From: Auxenochlorella pyrenoidosa
Taxonomy: Eukaryota; Chlorophyta; Trebouxiophyceae; Chlorellales; Chlorellaceae
NCBI GenBank assembly: GCA_001430745.1
Contig: KQ482041.1
Coordinates: forward strand, 1,497,543-1,547,123
Length of the DNA: 49,581 bases
Direction of reading: 5' to 3'
Shown here: positions 1 to 11,100 of the stretch, piece by piece
How positions within the stretch are numbered: the stretch's first letter is position 1
How the letters are laid out: each line of letters begins with the position of its first letter
Notes under the pieces: model-generated
What the model saw: only the letters and a program-made list of their open reading frames with translations
The model's database searches: none
What the model was told of the DNA's origin: nothing
Position numbers and translations under genes: made by a program

Positions 1-794
1 CCCAACTTGCACCCGTGGCCCCCCGCCAAAACCTGAAACCCAAGATCCCTACTAGCGGCTGATCGCTCCTTGTCAGCCTCCCACCTTCAGCTTTCCTCAG
101 CACACCTGTCCCCTCATGCTGCTGCGCCTGTTGTGCATGTGGCTGTGCGAGCCCGCCCGCCTCCCAATGTGCTCCCCCTGTCTGCTCCTTGCTCCACGAA
201 TTCTTTTCCACGTATCCCACTACCCGAAACCTTTCTCTGCCTTGCTAGGCAGCAGCCTCACACCAGTGGCTGGAGCTGGTTTTGAACGTTTTCAAGGTGC
301 TGGGCCTTTGCGTCCCAGCATCCTTTGCCCCCGCTCCCCGCCGCTGCCCCCTTTTCAACACATGCTGCCAAACTCCGCTCCACCCTTGCAACCTGCTGAG
401 CGTTGTCGCCCCTTGAGAACGCGATGCCTAGCACAGAAGAGCCGTCTATGTAAACACCGCCTCGCACATCACCCATCAAACTGGAATGACAGAAGACAGG
501 ATCATTCTTTGACATCAGAGCGGTGCAGAGCTACCTGCGCATGTGGATGCAAACTCCTCCTGCACGCGACCATGCATTGCATCGTGCCTGTGACCATATC
601 CGAACTTTCTTGCTGTTCATGTCAATGTTACAGGTGCACTGACTGTAAGGCCATCAAATGCAGCAAAACCATGTGCTATGGAGGCAGGCAAGGGGTTGAG
701 AAGTCAAGGGCTGGGGAGGACAATGCAAGTGCGCCCAAAATGCAGGCAGGGCGTGTGGGCCAGTCAGCCAGAAGGCCGAAAGCCAGGCCGCCGC
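1..794. other. Left flank with no supported gene
   Basis: I see no convincing gene here. Open frames exist on both strands, but they show no recognisable motif and no exon chain with good splice sites. The right part probably holds the 3' untranslated region of TIM23, because a TGTAA motif on the minus strand lies at 628-632. A plus-strand TGTAA at 644-648 could end a gene that lies left of the window. Confidence 0.5.
628..632 (-). terminator. Probable poly(A) signal of TIM23
   Basis: TGTAA on the minus strand, about 165 bases after the TIM23 stop codon. TGTAA is the usual poly(A) signal of green algae; its use here is inferred. Confidence 0.45.
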
Positions 795-2500
795 TCAGAG
801 GCCAGGATTGATGAACCTACGTGCCGCCAGGAGAGCCGCTGCGCCGGCGGTGCCGACCACCGCCGCCGCCGCCGCCTGGCGCGGGCCACGCACCGAGCGG
901 TAGAGCGCGCCAGTGGCGGCGCCTGCTGCCAGGGTGTTGGCCTCATCCGGCACCTGCAGGGCAGGAGCAGGGGGGGGGGGAGGCGAGGGATGCGCTGGGT
1001 TGGTCGCGGGGGGAGGGCGGGCAGCGCAGCCAACCCAGCCCGCGGCGCTGCGATGGCAACCGCAGCAGCAGTGCATGCGCAGACTGGCCGACAGGAGTGT
1101 CAAGAGCTCGGTAGCTGGCCCATGCGGTCAGTCAATTAAGGCTTGCCTGGCCGTTGGTCATGTACCCAGAGAAGCTCTCAAAGGAGGCAAACAGCAGGCC
1201 CAGCACACCCAGCGCGTTGCCTGCGGACATGGCGGGGGGCGTACGGGTTGAAGACAGCGGCAGTGCAGGTGGGCCAAGGGGTGGTGTGTGCTGGCATGAG
1301 GGCAGGATGCCATCTGCAGCTGGCGGGAGCATGTTCAGGCTGTGCCCGCTGTGCTCCTGCACAGCAAGGCGCTCCTGCACAGCAAGCAGCCCCTTCCCCG
1401 CATGCGCAGCCCCCTCCTGCTGCCTCTCCCCCTTCCCACCTGCTCCGCGCCCCATCTTGCCGCTGGTGTTGAGCAGCTGGTTGAGTCGCAGCCGCTGGCT
1501 GGACTCCACACCCGCCAGCGCCACGGGCGTCGACAGCGCCTGCACAGCGCCGCGGCCGCCGCCCAGCAGCGCGCCTGCAACAGCGGGGGCGGGTGCACGG
1601 GTGCAGGGGTCGGACGCTCCTCCACATGGGCAGCTGTAGGCTGGCGACGAGGCCTGCCAACGTTGCTGACAGCCTTTCATGTGGCTCCAGGACAAAGCCT
1701 CTGCCATGGGCTGCACCGCCTGCACCCTGCCCACCTCGGGGCACCCTGGTCGCGAGGCGAGCAAACAGCTCTGCTGTGCGGCACCACCACGCACACGCGC
1801 GCAGCACCTAGCACCAGCCGGGCGCGCACCTGCCAGGTAGCCCATCCCCGTGTAGTACGTCAGGTTCTCGCTCCAGCTGCGCCGGTGCACCAGCGCCTCC
1901 TCGCTGAACAGGAACTCGGGCTGCTTGGAGATGCGGAAGGAGCCGCGCGCGTCCCGCCGGTCGAGCGCCGAGCCCAGCCCTGCCGGTCACGTGGTGCGGG
2001 GCGCAGGCAACGCGGGGTGCTGAGCCGGGGAGATGGCCTAGCGATCCCTTGGTGTTTATGGAAAGATCGCTATGGAGCAAGTATAGGAGTAACTTCCAGC
2101 AAACGCCTTGCGCATCGGCAGGCAGCACATTGAGCGGCAGCAGACGGCGGCTGCCAAACGCTTGCTCCTGAGGCTGCCCTGGCGGCTCCCGCGACAATCC
2201 CGCGGATCAGAAAGCTCAGTAGAGGCCACAAAGAAAGGGTTTTGACGCGCTAGAGTTCAGGGGAGGGCACATGCTTGGAACAGCGGTCCCACCTTCATAG
2301 GGGTTGTAGAGCTGCTCGCTGGGCGCCACCCCAAAGGTCTGCGTGAACTGCTGCTGCCGGGAGGAGGGTCCAGGACTCGCCGCAGGCACAGGGGCCTCTG
2401 TAAGGTCGAGAGAGGGACTCACTGCTGCCGCTGCTTCTGCAGAGCTCATATCGGCTGCTGCATCCTCCCGCTTGCCCCTGAGACGGTCGAAGATGCCCAT
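795..2500 (-). CDS. TIM23: Mitochondrial inner-membrane import channel subunit TIM23
   Basis: Core channel subunit of the TIM23 complex, which moves presequence-bearing proteins across or into the mitochondrial inner membrane. I resolve five exons: 2293-2500, 1830-1979, 1440-1574, 1147-1220 and 795-953, giving 241 residues in one frame, close to the usual size of the family. The N-terminal part is hydrophilic and contains LYNPYEG, the short conserved block before the membrane domain. It is followed by [19 protein letters not shown], the strongly conserved start of the first membrane helix. The rest gives Gly/Ala-rich helices such as [15 protein letters not shown] and [18 protein letters not shown], typical of the Tim17/22/23 fold. 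The ATG at 2500 opens a frame that runs straight into the conserved block. The fourth intron begins with GC in place of GT. Identity is secure; the exon borders were read by eye. Confidence 0.93.
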
Positions 2501-3548
2501 TGTGCGGAGTGAGGGGGGTGTGGGTGTAAGGGTGCTGCAACGAGAGAAACTGGCGTTGCTTGTCTAAGGCGCAGCAGCCAATGGTGGGTGAGAAAGCGGC
2601 ATACAGTGCTAGCGCGCCTTGCTGCGCCAATTGGTTGGGTTGCCACCATGCCGTGGCACGCTGGGCCGCAGCCGCCGCCGGAGGGGCCTGCCTAGCAAAT
2701 GCAGCAGTGTTCATTTTTCAAGCTGACACTGTGGTTATCACTGTTTGTGCATAATTTGAAGATTGCTAGGTTCCCTTCTTGCTGTCGTTCTGTGGCTGGC
2801 AAGTGCTACATGCGTGTGGGCTGGTGCCACACACAGGATGGACACAAAAATTTGGTGCCGCAAGCCACTGTGGCAGGCGAGCATCAGAGGAAAAATAAGG
2901 GAGTTGGAGGTGAGCAGCTGTGGCATCGTTCTTTGACACGCAACAGCACGAGGCAGTGCAGGGGGGCGCCCGACAAAGCGTAGGAGCAAGGGCGGGGGCA
3001 GCGGCCCTGGCGTGCAGAGCGGGGGGCACAGGGCCTACGCGGTGCCTGGGGGCTGCAGGCGCCAGGCCGTCACAACAGTGCTTGGAGAATATCAAGGCCT
3101 AGGGAAGGGCATGCGGGCATGCGAAATACAAGTTGAGGGCAGTACGAGGGGGGGCAGGGTGGCCAAGGTGGGGCGCTCAGGGACCTCGTGCCGTGTTGGG
3201 GCAAGGGTGGGCTAAGGCGGCGGGTTGCCGCTTGCAGGCTTCATGTGGTGAGAGGCGGTGCTGGGAGGGAGCAAAGGCATTTCTGTGCGCCTACGCGACG
3301 CTGCTCGGCATGGGAGGCGCAGGCAGGAGGGCACCCGGGGTTGATGTTCGAGCCAGAGGCGCAGGGATAAAATCGCCGCAGGGGCGGCGCCAAGCGGGGG
3401 AAGACGCCCCTCAAAACGGGCTCGGCAGCAGGCAACGCATGCCTCGGAGTCACTGCGTCATACCAACGTGCAGGGCTGGGCCGGCTGCCTTGGGGAGGGG
3501 GCAGAGGCATGCCCCGCCCGCGGCGGCGGGGCTGCCTGCGCCTGTGCC
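2501..3548. other. Intergenic region between CAO 3' end and TIM23 5' end
   Basis: About 1 kb. The right part, GC-rich, should carry the 3' untranslated region of CAO. The left part, more AT-rich around 2700-2900, should carry the TIM23 promoter. Short open frames on both strands show no family motif. I see no clear TATA box or TGTAA signal. Confidence 0.5.
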
Positions 3549-6500
3549 TCACGCGGCGCGCTCCCGGGCGTCCACGTACACGTGGCTGTCGTCGTCGTCT
3601 AGCGAGAACATCTCTCCAGACCGCATGGTGATGCCGGCATCCTGGGGCGCTGCGGTGGCGCCGCCGCCGGCCTGTGCTGCTGCCTCCTCTGCCCTCGCCG
3701 CCGCGCCGCTGAGCCTGCGGCGTGGGCAACCCGGGCGCGTTGGAGGCCCCAGCAGACCGTGCCGGCGCTTGCATGGAAGCGTGGCAGCCTGGGAGCGCGA
3801 TACCTCTGCAACGGACGCGTGCCACGCCCCTGGCAAGGCCATCCTGCACCGCCTCTTGCCCGCCGCCAGCTTGCGCGCCCCCGCTGCGTCACTCACCCCA
3901 GCGAGTTGCGCCAGCGGCGGTATCGCACCGCCAGCTTGTCGTACGACACCGGGTGGCGCCAGGTGTCGCCGCCGCGCAGCAACCGGTCCTGCTGGCCCAC
4001 CACCAGCACCAGATCCTCGCCCAGCACCTGCAGGGGACGGGCGCGCAATCATTGCATGAGCGCAGCCGCGGGGCAGGGCCGGCAAGCGCAACCTGCATGG
4101 GCAGCAGCACAAGGGCAGCTGGCGCCGCAGGTGCCCCAGCCGTCCCCAGCCGCACCTGCGCGGCGATGTAGCGCCAGAAGCTCTGCACCCCGGGGATCCA
4201 CTCGGTCCAGCCCAAGAAGTCGGTGGCCATGCGGTAGAGCAGGCGCGTGTGCCCCGCCCGCGCCGGCAGGCACACGTGCAGCTGGTGCAGGTGCTTCTGG
4301 CACTCCTGGGGGGTGGCGCCCTGCGGGGCGGGCCGAGGCGGAGGAGGGGTGCGGGAGGCTTCGCGTCCCCTGGAAAACAAATGCCTGGCAGCGTGGCTGG
4401 CGGGCAGGCGGCACGCCGGCAGGGTGATGGCGGCACACCCGGCGCGAATGCCTGTGCTGTCAGCGCAGGTTTGAGGGGCTAGGCTGGCGCAGCGGGGGCA
4501 GGGCAGGGCGCCCGACGCGCACTCACCGTAGCCGCCTTGCCCGGGCGCGCCATGCCGATGTGCGAGAGCGTCATGCAGGGCGGGTTGAACGACATCTCGA
4601 TGGGGTAGGGGTCCCAGTTGCCGCCCAGCAGGCGGCTGGCGTGGAACTTGACGGCATCGGGCACCTGGGCCGGGAGGGGTGGGGTGGGGTGTTTTGAGGG
4701 GAAATGAGGGCGGCGTCGGGGGGGCGGTCACCGAGGACAGGCACAGACGTGGGCTGTGGATGGTGGGCCCGCTACCCAGCTGACGACGCTGGCAGGCAGC
4801 GGGGCAGGGGGCGCGCACAGGGGGAGCAGGCAGGCCTGATGAGCGGGACGTTGCTCCGCCTTCCGCCTGGCCCGCCACTGCTGAGGCGCCGGCCCTGCCT
4901 GCCCGCCACCCACCGGCCAGCCGCGCGCAAAGGTGGAGGTGTGGGTGAAGGGGGCGTGGGCGAGGTCCAGCAGGTTCTCCACCAGCAGGCCATGCTCCAC
5001 AGGCACCTCCACCTCAATCTCTGCGTGCCACAGGGGGGTTGGGATTGGGGCCAGCACGTCGGCCTCTGGCAAGGTGCGGGCAAAGAGGAAGGGTATGGAA
5101 GGTCCCACGGCTGTGGCGCACTGCTGGCAATGCCCCGGAAAACAGAGCAGGGAGCCCAAAGCCCGGACTGACCCGCGTGGATGCGGTAGCCGGGGGGCGG
5201 CCGTGTGAAGGTGGGCAGCGGCAGCGTCGGCTCCTCCCAGCCGGGCCACACCCACACAAATCCGTCGTGCTCCGCGCACGGCAGCGCGCTCACTGCGGCG
5301 GGGGCGCGGGCGCAGGGGCGCGGTGGGCTGGTGTGGCGGCGGGGAAGCGGGCTGGCACTGCCAGCTGTGTGACCAGCACAAAACAGAGGCGCCGTGGCAA
5401 CCAGGCGGCGAGGACAGGGGCTGTAGCGGTGCAGGCAGAGGTCCCAGGAGCTCTGGGGCTACGCCGGCTCCGTAGCCCCGCCACACAGCTCGCACCTGCC
5501 ACGCCGCGGCACAGCACGGTGGAGGGCATCTTCACACACTCCCCCTTGGTGTCGAACCGCCAGCCTGCGACAGAGATTACACGGGCGGGCGGAGAGCGGG
5601 CGAAGGTTAGCCGGGCAGGGGCAACAGGGGGCGGATGGAGGAGGAAGCCACAGGCAGCAAGGAGCAGACGTTGGAAACGGCCATTTGAACCAGGCGCTCC
5701 TGCATGCCTGCCCACCACCCGTGCCTGCGCACCGCTGCCCCACCTGCCGGCCCCGCGCGCCTCACCATGGTAGGGGCAGACCGCGGTGCCGTCGACCACC
5801 TTGCCGATGGACAGGGGGCAGGCGCGGTGGGCGCACTCGTCGAGGATGCAGCCGGGCCGGCCGTCGGCGCCGCGGAACAGCACCCAGGCCTGGCCAAACA
5901 GCTCAAAGGGGATCATGTCATCCTGCGGGGGGGGGCCATATGCACAGGGCTGGGAGGGCAGCATGAGACAGAGCACGTGTTGTGTTGCCAAGCAGGCCGA
6001 CGCCCGCGCGCGCTGGCAGCGCTCTGTGCACTCCAAACTGCGGCTTGTCAGATTTCTCAGCGCGCCTCGCCATACCCAGCACACCACCGCAGCGCAGCGG
6101 CTCCCATCCTCCATGCAACGGACAGGGCAGCGAGAGCAAAGAGAGTTCGGCGCGGCTCACCTTGCCGAGCTTGGAGACGAAGGCCACTGCAAACCAGTGG
6201 TTCTTCAGTCCCTCCTCAATTTCCAGGCTGCTGTGCAGCCCCCGCCGCCGCTGCTGGTCTGGGCTCTGCAGCGACGCTGCAGGGCCGGCGCCACCGCAGG
6301 CGCTCCGCGCCGGCACCGAGTGCCCGGGCGCCGCGGGGTGCGCGGTCGATGCAAGCTTGCGCGAACGCTGCGGCAGCGACGGCGCGTCGACTGTCGACCC
6401 TGCTGCAGGGGCAGCAGTGGCGCCGCTGGCGGGGGCTGCAGGGGCAGCATCCGCCGGCGCTGTCGGCGCCTCTGCCGCGCGCGCGCGTGTCACGGCGTCC

Positions 6501-7787
6501 CCCAGCCGCGCGCTCTCCTCCTTGAGCTCGCTGATGCGCCGCAGGTTCTGCTCCACGCGGGCCTGGGTGAGGTGCAGCCGCTGGTGCGCATCGGCCACCT
6601 CGGACTGCAGCTCCACCAGCTGCCGCTTGAGCGCTGCGGCGGGTGGCAAGACGTGGCTGTCAGGTGAGCACAGCTGTGCCTGACAGCTTCCATGTTGATT
6701 TGGAGCGGCCGCGGTGCTGCGTGTGCAGCCTGTTGCAAGGCACGGGCTGGCTCGCTGAATTTGCACCAAACCGCCCTGCCGCGCGGCCGCGGCGTGGCGC
6801 AGCGCGGGCACCCCGCCCTACCCACCCGACACCGAGTGCCGCTCGCGGCTCTCCTCGGACAGCAGCTCCTCCACGCGGGCGTTGGCCTCCTCTATGGCGC
6901 CCAGCGTGCACAGCGCGTCGGCCCGCGTCACATGCTGGTACACCAGCTCCCAGTTGCGCCGCCGCAGCTTCATGTGCTCCAGCCGCTGCCTGCAAAGGGG
7001 GAGCGGGGTCCATGGGCGGGCCGTTGTGGCAACGCCGGGGCGCCACACCAGCGCCGGTGCAGGCCCGGCCCGCGTGCCCGCCCCGCACGGCCGATCCCAC
7101 CCTCGGGCCTGCAGCCTAGGATCTCTCCCTGGATGCGGCTGCGCCCATGTGCGGGTGCCCCAGCCACACAGCGGCCACGGGGCGCACCTGATGGCCGCCG
7201 CGTCGGCGCCGTCCCTGCCGGCCAGGCGCTCGTTGAGGACGGCCAGGTCGGCAAGCTGGTCGCGCGCGCGGTCCTGCGAGGTGCGCACCCGCACCCGCGG
7301 CACGCTGTCCACCAGGTCTGCCAGGAAGTAGCCCTGCCCAAAGTGCTTGCCGTAGCTGCAGGGAGGAGGCAGGGGCGACGCTGTGATGACCGCCTTGGTG
7401 CGGGAGCAGGCGGGGCCCTGGTCAATAGCTGGCAGCGGCGGCAGCGGCCCCTGAGAGGGTGCAATAGCTGGCAGCTGCGGCGGCGGCCCGCTGAGTGGGC
7501 GCACAGCGAGGACGAGTGGGATGCATCAACCCAAGCCGGCGCTGCCGTGCTGGGGCAGCGCTGGCTGATCGCGCAGCTCACCGTCGAAACTTGGCCTCTG
7601 GATCCTTGGCAAGCTCCCGTGGTGGGGGCTCATGGCGGCCCCACGAGTTGAGCACTCGAGGCGGCGCCACCGATCGCCGCTGCTGCTGCCGCCGCGCCCC
7701 GCCAAGGCCACGGACGGGGGCCAGGCCGTGGGAGCACGTCAGTGGGGCGCTGGGCGCCAGGACCGGCAGGCCCTGGAGCCCTGCCAT
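3549..7787 (-). CDS. CAO: Chlorophyllide a oxygenase, chloroplast
   Basis: Rieske-type monooxygenase of plastid membranes that oxidises the C7 methyl group of chlorophyllide a to formyl, making chlorophyllide b. The translation shows the three-part architecture of the family. After a transit peptide starting [12 protein letters not shown] comes the regulatory A domain ([29 protein letters not shown]). A coiled-coil linker follows ([20 protein letters not shown]), then the catalytic domain. That domain begins at [10 protein letters not shown]. It has the Rieske ligands in CAHRACPLS and CPYHGWRF, and the mononuclear iron motif in [16 protein letters not shown]. The protein ends with an acidic tail, [13 protein letters not shown]. 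The first two exons join as CGACG/C at 7582 and 7355, restoring the conserved KFRRYGKHFG. I chose the ATG at 7787; the open frame extends further upstream but without another ATG. About a dozen exons. Confidence 0.95.
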
Positions 7788-8184
7788 AGCGGGTGCCGAG
7801 AAGGGGGTGCCGGAGGTGCAGCCCAAGAGGGTTTGTGGCGGCCTGGTAGCGCTCAAAGGGGATTGAATGGATGCTAGGATCGCGAGGCTACCCCTGCAAG
7901 CGGGTCACGCTGCGTGCTGCCCGCCTGCAGACGTGCCCACTTCCAGCTGAGGCGCCGAGATTTCCTGTGTACAGCAGGTGGCTCAGGCGGTGTTTCTGTC
8001 CTCTAAATGGATTCCCCAAGCAATCAGTAGCGCCCCCAGCTCAGGGACGGGCTCTTTGCCACAGCAAGAGTTTCGCGCCTTGCCAGGTGCAGCTGCTGGG
8101 ATGGCGCGATTGATGCCATAGATCACCATTATCACGCTACACATGATTTGGGTGCTGTAGAGCGCTGCAACACACAACAGGATC
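7788..8184. promoter_or_regulatory. Divergent upstream region of CAO and the sugar transporter
   Basis: About 400 bases separate the start codons of two oppositely oriented genes, so both promoters must lie here or in an unseen 5' exon of the transporter. The region is less GC-rich than the flanking coding DNA near 8100-8180. I cannot point to a defined TATA box or light-response element. Confidence 0.5.
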
Positions 8185-11100
8185 ATGTTGTGGCTCATAT
8201 CGGGCTTTGCCAGCCTCGCCGGCTTCCTATTTGGTGAGTTCGAATGTGACAAAGCTGTTGACAGCATGCAAGGCTGCACAGACGCACCGCGGTTGGTTGC
8301 TGCCGCCGCCGCTCTGCTGCCGCCACCCGCCGCCGCACACGCGGCCCTTTCCGCGTGCTCACACAGTCCTACATTGTCTGTGCAGGTTACGATCTTGGCC
8401 TCATAGTAAGCGCTGGAGGTGCATGGCATGGTTTTGGGCCTGCCCACATGCCTGGCAGGCTGCGTTGCTGGCACACTGCGTCGCTGCATGGTGCCGTGTG
8501 GTGCGGTATCCAAGACGTGCGGGCTGCTCCCCCTGTTCAGGGCGGCGCGCTGCTGAACATCCGGGATGCTTTTGACATTGGCGAGTGGACAGCGGAGCTG
8601 ATTGTGGGTGCCGCCAAGTTCGGGGCTTTCTTCGGCACCTTTCTGGTGGGTGGCGTGCCGCCGCTGTGCCGCCCCGCGCCGCCTCTTGCAACCAACGCCG
8701 CTGCTTGCAGTCGGCTGCTGCGTGCAGTCAGCTGCACCCTTCCTCGGCCGATGCGTAGGGCCCCCACCAGGCTGCACCCTGCGCTCTCAACCCCTCACCC
8801 ATGCCCACCTGGTGCGCATCCCGCCGCAGGGCGGCGCGCTGATGCTGCACTATGGGCGGCGTAAGGCCATCGCCATCGACTCGGCATTCTTCATCGTGGG
8901 CCCACTCATCATGGCGGCCTCGGCGGGCGTGGCGTGAGTCCTCGCGCCATGCTGGACCGGCCGGTGCTGCACCCGGCTGGCATTCGTGGCGGCCCTTGAT
9001 CCGTTGCAGCCTGCGCCAGAGCAGAACAGCTGGGCCGGAAAGCATTTCCAGGCATCGTGAGGCCTGCCCTGACACACCCGGATGCTCTGCCGCAGCCCTG
9101 CCTATCCAGCCCTCCTGCCCCGCAGCCGCCCTGCTTCACGGCCCCCCCTGGGCCCCCGTCCTGCAGGGGCCTGGTGGTGGGCCGAGTGGTGGTGGGTGTG
9201 GGCATCGGCATCTCTGCATCGGTTGTGCCTGCCTACCTGGGCGAGGTGGCGCCTGCCAGGGGTGAGGGGGGGCGCCGGCTCGGGCTCACACTGGTGCATC
9301 ACGTGCAGGGGCAGAAGGGGAATGCTGCACCTCAGCTTTGGAGCAAGCTAGCGGCAGCAGCTGCGGCAGCGACGCTGGCAGCGCAGGTTGGCTTCCCTCC
9401 TGTGCCAAGTGACACCTTGCACGCGCCCCCGGCCTGCCCGGCCCCCCTGCCCCTGCCCCGCCGCAGTCCGTGGGCGTGTGGTGGAGTCTTTTGAGCTGCT
9501 GCTGTGCGCCGGCATGCTGGCGGCGGCGCTCGCAGACGCCGCTTTCCAGCCGCTGCCCGGCAACTGGCGCTGGATGGTTGGGGCGCCGGTGGTGCCAGCC
9601 CTGCTGCTGTCACGTGAGCGGGGCAGGCCAGCGGCTGGCTGGGCCCCTGGAGGGTGCTAGATTTTGCTAACACGCGTAGTAGGGCAGTTGCAGTTCAAGC
9701 ACGCCTCACATTTTGGCGGGACTGCAAGCGCGAGCTGCGGCATGCAGTTTGCCAGCGCTGCCTGCCTGCCGTGCACCCTGACGCGTGGCCTGAGCTTGCC
9801 ACCCGGCTGCCACGCCCCTGCCCGCCCCGCAGTGTCGCTGTGGCTGCTGCCCGAGTCGCCGCGCTGGCTGGTGATCCGGGGCCGGCTGGACGAAGCGCTG
9901 GCTGTCATCCACCGCATGTACACGCACAAGATCCTGCCGGCAGGTGGGCCGCCGCGCCGCGCCGCGCATGCTGTCCTGCTGCGCGATGACAGCCCCCAAG
10001 CTGCTGCTCTTCCCTGGGTGGGGCGTGCCGCCCCTGGCTGGTCTGCATGATAGCACAAACTGATTTCATGCTTGGCAGCCTGGCGGGGCCTGCTGCATCC
10101 CTGCACGCCCATGTAATCCATTCAAGCCTGCCGCCGGCCGTGGCCCCTGCAGGCATGCAGCACAGCACGGCCGAGGTGGAGGAGGAGCTGATGCAGCTGT
10201 GGAGCTCAGTGGAAAAGGACCGCGAGGCGGCCGAGGCGCAGCGCGCGCGGCACGCCGAGCGCCTGCGCCGCCGCCAGGAGCTGCGCGAGACCAAGGTGGC
10301 GCCGCTGAGCGGCGGCGGCGGGGCGGCGGGCGCCGCCGGGGGGGCTGGCTACGATGCGCGCTGGCAGAGGCTCGACCCGATGGATGACGATGATGACGAG
10401 GGGCTAGCCGATGGTGCGGAAGCCCGGCAGGCACACCCTGCAGGGGCGGCAGGAGCAGCCGCAGCGGCAGGCGGGGAGCGGCAGCAGGAGGCGGATGACC
10501 CGCACACTGGCTTGCTGCCTGGCGGTGCAGCCAGGAGCACCGACGGCCCGGTGCAGGGCGAGCCAGGCCATGGCCTCGAGGAGCTGCCGCTGCACGACGA
10601 GGGGCCCACAGCCGGGCAGCAGGGTGCAGCAGCCGGGCCGCACGATGTGGAGGCCGGCGGCGGGCGGCAAGCACCAGGAACACCACCCACACATCAGCAG
10701 CAGCAGCAGCCATGGCGGGGCCAGCAGCAGGCGGAGGATGGGGAGGACAAGGCGTCGCCCGAGGCGTCTCCGTCCGCAAGCAGCGCGGGCGGCGGCCAGT
10801 GGCAGCCGGCCGGCGGGCAGCACCAGCCGGTGACTGCCCGCCACGGCGCGGGGCGGGACGGCTTCTGGCGCACCTTCCGCGACATGATGGGCGACATCCG
10901 CATCGTGGCCTGCGGCCCGGAGAGGCGTGCGCTGCTGGTGGGTGGGCGGGGCGCCGCCGGGCCGCGGGTGTTCACAACCGGGCTGTGCGCGCCGCGCCGC
11001 GCTGTTCTGCCAGCGGCGGGGGCAGCCGCCCACGCCCCGCCCTGCTTTCCACCAGGCCCTGATTTGGGCACCCTAAGGTTGACTGATCTGCATGCCGGCC

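Noticed and set aside
258..515. Minus-strand open frame of 85 codons downstream of TIM23
   Set aside because: It has a protein-like feel, but there is no recognisable family, no supporting exon and no clear transcript signals.
116..811. Plus-strand open frame of 231 codons at the left edge
   Set aside because: No motif is seen, and it overlaps the likely 3' UTR and the stop codon of TIM23 on the other strand.
10066..10779. Minus-strand open frame of 237 codons
   Set aside because: It is antisense to the central loop of the sugar porter and consists mostly of Pro, Arg and Ala.
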